Assembly (NCBI GenBank): GCA_905479665.1
Contig: CAJQNM010000030.1
Span: forward strand, 1 to 5,836
Direction: 5' to 3'
From: an uncultured Saprospiraceae bacterium
Lineage (GTDB): Bacteria > Bacteroidota > Bacteroidia > Chitinophagales > Saprospiraceae
Length of the DNA stretch: 5,836 nt
Shown here: piece by piece, positions 1 to 5,094 of the stretch
Position numbering within the stretch: position 1 is the first letter of the stretch
Layout: the number at the start of each line of letters is the position of its first letter
The notes under the pieces: generated by a model
The model's input: only the letters and a program-made list of their open reading frames with translations
What the model was told of the DNA's origin: nothing
Database searches by the model: none
Program-made: the position numbers and the translations under genes

Positions 1-347
1 CCTTACGAACCGAAGATGAGCTGATTGGCTTTTCTGGAGTTTTTCTCAACGGTCATGAGAAATACGGAGCCTACATTGATAACCTACACGTCTTGTCAGA
101 GCACCAGGGCCATGGGCTGGGCCGGCAGCTCATGGTCCACACCGCTCGTTGGATTCAAGAGCACGACGAAAACTCCATGTACTTGCTTGTGTTTGACAAG
201 AATCTGGATGCTATTCGTTTTTATGAAAAAATAGACGGGATGCACGCAGAGACGAAAATGGTAAAGGTGCCCGCTGGAGCCGAACACCCGGTGCGGATCT
301 ATTGCTGGAATAATATTCCTAAATTCCTGAGGCAGCATGATTCGTAG
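1..347 (+). CDS. GNAT-family N-acetyltransferase, C-terminal part (5' end outside window)
   Basis: The frame is open from base 3 to the TAG at 345-347 and gives 114 residues. It is the C-terminal two thirds of a GNAT-fold acetyltransferase, which transfers an acetyl group from acetyl-CoA to an amine. Numbering from the first visible residue, a beta-strand DNLHV (26-30) leads into motif A, QGHGLG at 35-40, the pyrophosphate-binding Q-x-x-G-x-G of this family. Motif B follows at 67-76 (NLDAIRFYEK), where Tyr74 is in the usual place of the general acid. The tail after residue 80 is a typical final strand with IYCWNN. The acceptor substrate cannot be read from this part. The protein is cytosolic, since no membrane segment is visible. 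The next gene starts 57 bp downstream on the same strand, so co-transcription is possible but not shown. Family assignment is firm; specificity is unknown. Confidence 0.88.
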   Translation, partial: LRTEDELIGFSGVFLNGHEKYGAYIDNLHVLSEHQGHGLGRQLMVHTARWIQEHDENSMYLLVFDKNLDAIRFYEKIDGMHAETKMVKVPAGAEHPVRIYCWNNIPKFLRQHDS

Positions 348-404
348 ACGATTATTTCCTTCGCATATCTATAGGATCGTCATAAATTCAAAATAATTGA
401 TTAG

Positions 405-1880
405 ATGAAAGTATTTAAGGTTGTTTTTCTGTTGATTTTAAGTCTGAGTCTCTTCGGCCAGGAAGGGCATGATATCGTCATTCTCAATGGTCGGGTCATG
501 GATCCTGAAACAGGTTTTGATGGTGTCCGAAATGTCGGAATACGTGGCGACCGGATTATTGAGATAACCCAAGATGATCTTACGGGCACGCGGATCATCG
601 ATGCCACTGGGTTAGTCGTCTCTCCTGGATTTATCGATTTGCATGTGCATGGCATGACCAACAAAGCACATGAATATCAAATGCGTGATGGTGTCACCAC
701 GGCGCTTGAGTTGGAAAGTGGAGTACGCTTTATTGAAAAGTGGATGCAATCAAAGAAAGGTGCGAGTCTAGTCAATTTTGGTGCTACCGTACCGCACGGG
801 CAACTCCGTGCTCTGGCAATGGAAGAATATCGGCATTATTTTTCACAGGCAAAAGAGGCTATTGAGGACGAAGGTTTTGACAGCCCACGCTTGGCGAAAA
901 TCCAAATAAATATGGGCCGCGCTGGATATCGGTCGCTGGCCGAAGAAGATTTTCCGCGTTTACGTGAGATCCTCTCTGAGGAGTTGAGTGCAGGTGCTCT
1001 TGGAGTCGGGGTTCCGGTAGGATACTATCCGGGAGCTACCGCAGCCGAGATGTTGCAGGTGTATAAATTTGCTGCTGCAAAGCAGGTACCGATATTTTCG
1101 CACACCCGTGGCTTTGGCTTGCCGGGAATAAATGAAGCGATTGCAAATGCCACTGCCACGGGAGCACCGTTACATATCGTCCATGCCAACAGTCTCAGTC
1201 TTTCGGAAATCCAGGTGACACTCGATCTGGTTCGTGCTGCCCAGGATAACGGATTGGATATTACGACCGAGGTCTATCCTTATACTGCAGCGTCAACCTC
1301 ACTGCAGAGCGCCCTCTTTGACGATGGCTGGCAAGAGGAGCTCGGCATTTCATACGGAGACTTGCAGTGGGAGGCCACCGGAGAGCGGCTCACTGAAGAG
1401 ACATTTAAAGAACGAAGAGAATCTGGTGGAGTAGTGATCATCCACATGATGAAACCGGAGTGGATCGTAAAAGGCATTGCTGACGATCGCACTATGATTG
1501 GTTCTGATGGTATGCCCTATCATCCCAAGGCACATCCTCGTACGGCGGGTACCTTTTCGAGAGTGCTCGGAAAATACGTGCGTGAAGAGGGCGTCATAGA
1601 TCTGATGACCGCACTTGCTAAAATGACCATCATGCCAGCAAGGCGATTGCAAGATGTGGCACCAGTCATGCATCACAAAGGCCGCCTACAAGTTGGCGCT
1701 GATGCAGACATCACCATTTTTAATCCAGATACTATTATTGACAAAGCAGATTTTATGGGATTGCAATTTTCCGAAGGCATCGAGTTTGTACTTGTCAATG
1801 GCACGATGGTTGTCGATGGTGGAGAAACTGTGCAAAATGTTTTTCCGGGCAGGGCAGTGGTTGGGAAATATAAGAGGTAG
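405..1880 (+). CDS. Exported amidohydrolase, N-acyl-D-amino-acid deacylase (D-aminoacylase) type
   Basis: This is a complete 491-residue protein. Residues 1-19 form a Sec signal peptide (charged MKVFK, hydrophobic core, end at LFGQ), with no lipobox cysteine, so it should be periplasmic. The mature part is an amidohydrolase: an N-terminal strand domain with VILNGRVMDPETG (25-37), metal ligands H80-x-H82 in FIDLHVHG, H233 (SHTRG), H260 (HIVHAN), D368 (SDGMPYHP), and a C-terminal GADADITIFNP strand. The block HPRTAGTFSRVLGKYVRE (377-394) is a hallmark of D-aminoacylases and related D-Glu deacylases (COG3653). Those enzymes hydrolyse N-acyl-D-amino acids to D-amino acids and a carboxylate. The family's metal-binding cysteine, in VTT...NCG, appears replaced: here GVTT is followed by ALELESG (100-106) with Ser105. 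Exact substrate is therefore uncertain; peptidoglycan- or peptide-derived D-amino acid derivatives are plausible. The ATG is chosen because it directly starts the signal peptide. There is no Shine-Dalgarno, only an A/T-rich leader. Confidence 0.9.
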   Translation: MKVFKVVFLLILSLSLFGQEGHDIVILNGRVMDPETGFDGVRNVGIRGDRIIEITQDDLTGTRIIDATGLVVSPGFIDLHVHGMTNKAHEYQMRDGVTTALELESGVRFIEKWMQSKKGASLVNFGATVPHGQLRALAMEEYRHYFSQAKEAIEDEGFDSPRLAKIQINMGRAGYRSLAEEDFPRLREILSEELSAGALGVGVPVGYYPGATAAEMLQVYKFAAAKQVPIFSHTRGFGLPGINEAIANATATGAPLHIVHANSLSLSEIQVTLDLVRAAQDNGLDITTEVYPYTAASTSLQSALFDDGWQEELGISYGDLQWEATGERLTEETFKERRESGGVVIIHMMKPEWIVKGIADDRTMIGSDGMPYHPKAHPRTAGTFSRVLGKYVREEGVIDLMTALAKMTIMPARRLQDVAPVMHHKGRLQVGADADITIFNPDTIIDKADFMGLQFSEGIEFVLVNGTMVVDGGETVQNVFPGRAVVGKYKR

Positions 1881-1892
1881 TTCTTTCGCGAG

Positions 1893-1967
1893 CCAGCGCG
1901 GAATAGATCCGCGCCTATGGTCGATAACCGGGCATGGCTGCGCATCTATTGCGCAGTTCTTGATCAA
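1893..1967 (+). repeat. Repeat unit 1
   Basis: This is the best-preserved unit. h1 lies at 1896-1914 (perfect 7-bp stem, loop ATAGA) and h2 at 1938-1956 (perfect 7-bp stem, loop TCTAT). The following linker (1968-1995) differs from the linkers after units 2 and 3. Confidence 0.88.
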
Positions 1968-1995
1968 AATGACTATTTGAAATTCCCTTATTAAG

Positions 1996-2070
1996 CCAGC
2001 GCGGAATAGATCCGCGCCTATCGTCGGTGTTCGGGCATGGTTGCGCATCTATTGCGCAGTTCTTGATCAA
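1996..2070 (+). repeat. Repeat unit 2
   Basis: h1 lies at 1999-2017 and is perfect. h2 lies at 2041-2059, with a C-to-T change that leaves a possible G-U pair at its base. Its tail and the next bases form the perfect 14-bp palindrome TTCTTGATCAAGAA (2060-2073). Confidence 0.88.
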
Positions 2071-2089
2071 GAATTCAATTTATCGAAGA

Positions 2090-2165
2090 CCAGCGCGGAA
2101 TAGATCCGCACCTATCGTCGGTAACTGGGGCATGGCTGCGTATCTATTGCGCTGTTCTTGATCAA
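2090..2165 (+). repeat. Repeat unit 3
   Basis: h1 lies at 2093-2111 with one mismatch (C2094/A2110). h2 lies at 2136-2154 with one mismatch and one G-U pair. The spacer is one base longer than in the other units. Loops are unchanged. Confidence 0.86.
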
Positions 2166-2182
2166 AATTCTATTTATCGAAA

Positions 2183-2246
2183 CCAGCTCGGAATAGATCC
2201 GCGCCTACCAGCCGTGGTCGGGCATAGCTGTGCATCTATTGCGCAG
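2183..2246 (+). repeat. Repeat unit 4, lacking the 3' tail
   Basis: h1 lies at 2186-2204 with one mismatch. h2 lies at 2228-2246 with one G-U pair. The GTTCTTGATCAA tail of the other units is absent, and the unit ends one base before the stop codon (2248-2250) of the minus-strand gene. This is the only unit with GTAG (minus strand, 2208-2205) in front of h1. Confidence 0.86.
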
Positions 2247-2247
2247 C

Positions 2248-2883
2248 CTACTCTCTCACTCGTACATACTTCCCCCAGAACCACGTCTTCGGATTCTTGG
2301 CGTGATCGTCGGTGCCATAGTAGCCGTACCCCACTATTTCGTACGCATTTTCGTGGACCGTTTCGTAAAAATATTCTTTGCGTGGAGGATCGGCAGATTG
2401 CCCTTGCCAAATGATCACATCTTTTTCGGGAGATGAGCCACGGTGCACAATTTTCTCGGTGGGTTTTTGCACCACACACCACAGTTGGCCATTTTCTACT
2501 TTGTTGACCCCAAAGCTTTCGACTTCTTTTGACGCCCCATTTTCTAAATAGGTGTCTGTAATGCTTACTCTTTGAAAATAAGGAGAGGTACTCTGATACT
2601 CTTGCTGTACGTCAATGCGATTATTTTCAATCGCGCCCAGTTTATCAAGAAACTCCTTGGATAATTTTGCTGGAATATCTGCCGTATAGTCCTGCCCTTT
2701 CGGATGTTCGTAGATATGAAACTGTCCTGCCCATCGACCATCAAGAGCTTGATACACATCTATGAATTGTTGGTCCGCTTCCGTTGCCAAAGGTTCAGAC
2801 ATGTTCTGATCTGGTGTATCCTTTTCCTGTCCCTGACATTGGGACACGATGAGTAATACAGCAGCTAGGCAAAAGATCTTCAT
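2248..2883 (-). CDS. Small secreted protein, probable lipoprotein, function unknown
   Basis: The protein has 211 residues. I start it at the ATG at 2883-2881, not at the in-frame ATG seven codons upstream (2904), because MKIF begins a clean signal sequence and this ATG overlaps the stop of the upstream ABC-F gene as ATGA, a usual coupling arrangement. A hydrophobic stretch (6-14) leads to VSQC (13-16). Cys16 could be lipidated, although Gln before the Cys is not a consensus lipobox, so ordinary signal-peptidase cleavage is the alternative. The mature part is rich in alternating strands (VSITDTYLENG, QLWCVVQKPTEKIV, YEIVGYGYYG, WFWGKYVRVR) and has LDGRWAGQF (48-55), a GxW motif that recalls lipocalin-like beta-barrels. 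That resemblance is weak, and I do not recognise the family. It is the second gene of a two-gene unit with the ABC-F ATPase. Its stop codon lies 2 bp from the repeat array. Confidence 0.85.
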   Translation of the reverse strand: MKIFCLAAVLLIVSQCQGQEKDTPDQNMSEPLATEADQQFIDVYQALDGRWAGQFHIYEHPKGQDYTADIPAKLSKEFLDKLGAIENNRIDVQQEYQSTSPYFQRVSITDTYLENGASKEVESFGVNKVENGQLWCVVQKPTEKIVHRGSSPEKDVIIWQGQSADPPRKEYFYETVHENAYEIVGYGYYGTDDHAKNPKTWFWGKYVRVRE

Positions 2884-4751
2884 GATTCTCCTAATTCCAT
2901 CCATTGCTCGGTTTTATTTTCAATCTCGGTAAGTACGTTGCCGACCTGCTCACTAAGCTCGGTAATTTTAGACAGATCGAGATCGGGGGCAGCTAGTTTC
3001 TCCTCGATGCTCTCTTTCTTTCTCTCCAACTTATCGATCTCTTTTTCGAGATTCATCAGATCACGCTCCTTCTTCTGGTCGATCCTTTTTTGAGCCTTGA
3101 CCTCTTCGTAATCTTTGGCTTGATCGGATTTGACCTTTTCTGTCTTGCTACTTTCCTGGTGGTTTTGCAAACGGTATTCCGAATAGGTGCCGTTGAATCC
3201 CTTGACCTTTCCATCTCCTTGGAAGACAAAAAGGTGATCTACCAAATTGTCCATAAAGTAGCGATCGTGAGAAACCATTACGACGCAGCCTTGGTACGTG
3301 ATTAAGAATTCCTCCAATTTATTGAGCGTGCCTAGATCGAGGTCATTGGTGGGCTCATCAAGGATGAGGAAATTGGGGTTGTCCATCAGGACGGTGAGCA
3401 GATAGAGTCTGCGACGTTCACCTCCACTGAGCTTCGACACATGGGTGAACTGCATATCGGCAGTAAACATAAAATGGGTAAGCATTTGCGAAGCCGTTAA
3501 TTTTCGACCATCTGAAAGGACGATCACCTCGGCAATTTCTTTCAGGACATCAATGACACGCTGTTGCTCTTTGAGAATAATACCGCTCTGTTTGTAGTAG
3601 CCAATTTTCAGTGTTTGACCCCGCCTTATTTTTCCACGATCGATCTTTTCTTCGTCTGCAATGATTTTCAGCAAAGTGGATTTTCCGATCCCATTTATCC
3701 CTACTATTCCGACTCGGTCTTTTCTTTTGAAGGTGTAGCTAAAGTCGGAGATGAGCTTCTTTTCATCGTAGCCCTTGTAAATATTATGTAGTTCCAGGAT
3801 CTTACCACCGAGGCGTTCCATCTTGACATCGAGGCTCAGTTCTGTTTTGACCTTGCCACTATGAGCACGCTCTTCAATATCATAAAACTCGTTGATGCGA
3901 GATTTGGCTTTGGTGGTGCGTGCCTGAGGGGAGCGCCGCATCCATTCCAATTCCTTTTTGAAGAGTCGTTTGCTTTTACTGAGATCTACGTTTTCGATTT
4001 CGATTCGTTCGGCTTTCTTTTCGAGATAATAGCCATAATTTCCCTTGTGGTGAAAGATCTTGCCGTCACTCATCTCCCAGATGTGATTACACACGTTATC
4101 GAGAAAATATCGATCGTGAGAAACAGTAAGCAGGGTAGTGGTCGAGGGACTAAGATAGGATTCCAGCCACTCGATCATATCGATGTCGAGGTGGTTGGTG
4201 GGTTCATCAAGCACCAGCAGATCCGGATTGTCTAAAAGCACGAGAGCAAGAGCAAGCCTTTTTTGCTCACCGCCAGAAAAGCTTTCGATTTTTCTCTTGA
4301 GATCAGTAAAATTGAATTTGGTGAGAATAATCTTGAGCTGCCTTTCATAATCCCAGGCATTTACATGATCCATCGCGGTATTTGCCTCGGCAAATTCAGT
4401 GGCATTTTTGGCACTGGCATCTTTGCTATGTTCAGTGAGGGCTTCATGGTATCGGCTGATTATGGACAGTACATGACTATGAGTACTGGTAATGAGATCT
4501 TGAATAGTGAGCTTTGGGTCAAAGTCGGGATCTTGTGCCAAATACCCGATCCGTAAGCCACTCATGCGAGTGATTTCCCCATTGTCAGGCTCATCCTGCC
4601 CGATCAACATTTTGAGCAGGGTAGACTTGCCAGTGCCGTTGTCTGCAATCAACGCGACCTTTTCGCCCTTGCTGATACCAAAGGTCAAATCCTCAAAAAG
4701 AAGGCGTTCTCCGTAGTTCTTGGCGATTGACTTTGCTGCAAGGAAGTTCAA
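2880..4751 (-). CDS. uup: ABC-F family ATPase, Uup type
   Basis: The protein has 623 residues, close to E. coli Uup (about 635). Two ABC cassettes sit on one chain with no membrane segment, the mark of soluble ABC-F proteins that act on ribosomes or nucleic acid. Cassette 1 has Walker A ADNGTGKST (36-44, Ala in place of the first Gly), signature FSGGE (158-162), Walker B with catalytic Glu183 in LDEPTNHLD, and switch His212. The inter-domain linker (about 240-310) contains ELEWMRRSPQARTTKAKSR, typical of Uup. Cassette 2 has Walker A GINGIGKST (351-359), LSGGE (441-445), Glu466 in LDEPTNDLD, and His495. Residues about 535-620 are a charged coiled coil, the C-terminal domain that in Uup binds DNA. 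Both ATP sites look intact. The start is TTG (4751-4749): the frame has a TAG nine codons upstream and no ATG or GTG between, and MNFLAAKSIAKNYGERLLF is the expected N-terminus. The next ATG falls after Walker A. It is translationally coupled to the downstream secreted-protein gene. Confidence 0.95.
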   Translation of the reverse strand: MNFLAAKSIAKNYGERLLFEDLTFGISKGEKVALIADNGTGKSTLLKMLIGQDEPDNGEITRMSGLRIGYLAQDPDFDPKLTIQDLITSTHSHVLSIISRYHEALTEHSKDASAKNATEFAEANTAMDHVNAWDYERQLKIILTKFNFTDLKRKIESFSGGEQKRLALALVLLDNPDLLVLDEPTNHLDIDMIEWLESYLSPSTTTLLTVSHDRYFLDNVCNHIWEMSDGKIFHHKGNYGYYLEKKAERIEIENVDLSKSKRLFKKELEWMRRSPQARTTKAKSRINEFYDIEERAHSGKVKTELSLDVKMERLGGKILELHNIYKGYDEKKLISDFSYTFKRKDRVGIVGINGIGKSTLLKIIADEEKIDRGKIRRGQTLKIGYYKQSGIILKEQQRVIDVLKEIAEVIVLSDGRKLTASQMLTHFMFTADMQFTHVSKLSGGERRRLYLLTVLMDNPNFLILDEPTNDLDLGTLNKLEEFLITYQGCVVMVSHDRYFMDNLVDHLFVFQGDGKVKGFNGTYSEYRLQNHQESSKTEKVKSDQAKDYEEVKAQKRIDQKKERDLMNLEKEIDKLERKKESIEEKLAAPDLDLSKITELSEQVGNVLTEIENKTEQWMELGES

Positions 4752-4783
4752 GCTGATAAAATTTTCACAAAAAAACTAAAATT

Positions 4784-4808
4784 TCACCCAAAAGGGTGAT
4801 TCATCACC
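4784..4808 (-). promoter_or_regulatory. Overlapping alternative hairpins in the ABC-F leader (possible attenuator)
   Basis: On the minus strand, 33-57 bases before the TTG start, three arms occur in order: GGTGAT, ATCACCC, GGGTGA. The middle arm can pair with the first (GGTGA-TGAA-TCACC) or with the third (TCACCC-TTTT-GGGTGA), but not both. The second hairpin is followed by a T-rich run at 4783-4771 that ends in seven T. This is the geometry of a transcription attenuator, but the T-run starts several bases after the stem. The same bases also form the operator-like dyad of the divergent promoter, which may be their real purpose. Confidence 0.35.
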
Positions 4809-4829
4809 ACTAGACTTCGATTAGTTTTG
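4785..4829 (+). promoter_or_regulatory. Promoter P1: A4-centred dyad plus TAnnTTTG box
   Basis: TAGTTTTG at 4822-4829 matches the Bacteroidota -7 consensus TAnnTTTG exactly. Seventeen bases upstream ends a 20-bp element (4785-4804) whose left part is the perfect dyad CACCC-AAAA-GGGTG. No TTG is present at the -33 position, which would fit an activator-dependent promoter with the dyad centred near -42. The same element with the same spacing occurs at 5019-5063. The start would be around 4833-4836. No convincing gene follows before the terminator at 4953-4978. Confidence 0.55.
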
Positions 4830-4833
4830 TCTT

Positions 4834-4978
4834 GTCAACAACGCGCAAGGCACCGATGGCAATCCTGGGTCAACTACAGAGCGGGAATGAAAGACTTTCT
4901 CAGTGAGTAGTTACGACTGAATTATATATAACCTCAACTACGTGATGAATTGGGCTGCAAGAGATTGCAGCCTTTTTT
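4834..4978 (+). ncRNA. Candidate small RNA between P1 and the intrinsic terminator
   Basis: A transcript from P1 to the terminator would be about 145 nt. No convincing protein is encoded. The only ATG frame of note gives 16 residues (4856-4906), and another open frame ends at 4910. GTAGTT (4907-4912) can pair with AACTAC at either 4872-4877 or 4936-4941, so alternative folds are possible. The 3' end is a GAGA-loop terminator. I match it to no known RNA family; it has no recognisable SRP, tmRNA or 6S core. The alternative is the remnant of a deleted gene that kept its promoter and terminator. Confidence 0.4.
4953..4978 (+). terminator. Rho-independent terminator
   Basis: A perfect 8-bp stem GGCTGCAA/TTGCAGCC (4953-4960 and 4965-4972) with a GNRA-type loop GAGA is followed at once by six T (4973-4978). 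On the minus strand no T-tract follows, so it works for rightward transcription only. No complete gene precedes it on the plus strand within this window. Confidence 0.88.
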
Positions 4979-5018
4979 CGTCGTCGAGTATTTTCTTCCT
5001 ACAATTAAGAGGGAAATT

Positions 5019-5063
5019 CCCCTAAAAAGGTGATTTATAAGAAAGGTGACGGTTCTAACTTTG
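5019..5063 (+). promoter_or_regulatory. Promoter P2 of the S74-domain gene
   Basis: TAACTTTG at 5056-5063 is an exact TAnnTTTG box. The 20-bp element at 5019-5038 (near-dyad CCCCT-AAAA-AGGTG) is 16/20 identical to that of P1 and lies the same 17 bp upstream of the box. AAAGGTGA occurs twice here (5026-5033 and 5042-5049, period 16). GGGAA-A-TTCCC, an 11-bp inverted repeat, lies just upstream and overlapping at 5011-5021. The predicted start near 5067-5070 gives a leader of about 25 nt before the ATG at 5095. Confidence 0.65.
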
Positions 5064-5094
5064 ATGCATATTTAATTACCTAAATAAAGTTGAA

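Larger units (their letters stand above)
1893..2246. repeat. REP/BIME-like tandem repeat array, four units
   Basis: Four direct repeats start at 1893, 1996, 2090 and 2183 (periods 103, 94 and 93 bp). Each unit holds hairpin h1 (GCGCGGA-ATAGA-TCCGCGC), a spacer of about 23 bp, and hairpin h2 (CTGCGCA-TCTAT-TGCGCAG). The two hairpins are diverged inverted copies of each other around the core AATAGAT/ATCTATT, so each unit is an imperfect inverted repeat of about 64 bp. Units 1-3 continue with GTTCTTGATCAA; unit 4 lacks this. Read outward from the spacer, each hairpin is preceded by ATAG, GTAG or ATGG, reminiscent of the GTRG tetranucleotide at the head of bacterial REP elements. The array fills the gap between two convergent genes, beginning 13 bp after one stop and ending 2 bp before the other. 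No T-tract follows any hairpin, so a role in termination or mRNA 3'-end protection is inference only. Confidence 0.9.
4752..5094. other. Intergenic region between divergent genes
   Basis: These 343 bp hold, left to right, the ABC-F leader (minus), the P1 element, the candidate small transcript, the terminator, a 32-bp A/T-rich stretch without visible signal (4979-5010), promoter P2 and the short leader of the S74 gene. I see no tRNA and no long open frame. Confidence 0.8.

Noticed and set aside
93..347. TTG start for a short 84-residue acetyltransferase
   Set aside because: The frame is open to the window edge and residues before the TTG (YGAYIDNLHV) are part of the GNAT core, so the true start is outside the window.
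347..381. GACGAT/ATCGTC inverted repeat after the acetyltransferase stop, as a terminator
   Set aside because: The stem has only 6 bp with a 23-base loop, and no T-tract follows.
1893..2246. CRISPR array
   Set aside because: The repeated part is about 75 bp and imperfectly conserved, the linkers are only 17-28 bp and similar to each other in two cases, and no cas gene is present.
1673..2482. Minus-strand open frames of 90-120 residues across the repeat region
   Set aside because: They translate the repeats themselves (recurring GADLFRAG and CAIDAQ) and overlap the ends of two solid genes in other frames.
2884..2904. Longer start for the small secreted protein, seven codons upstream
   Set aside because: It would put charged residues before a good signal peptide and lose the ATGA overlap with the ABC-F stop.
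3090..4716. Plus-strand open frames of 66-124 residues inside the ABC-F gene
   Set aside because: They are antisense shadows of a fully intact two-cassette ATPase, without domains of their own.
4856..4906. 16-residue open frame (MAILGQLQSGNERLSQ) as a leader peptide or small protein
   Set aside because: It is too short to judge, has no recognisable features and no downstream gene to attenuate. It is kept only as a note within the candidate transcript.
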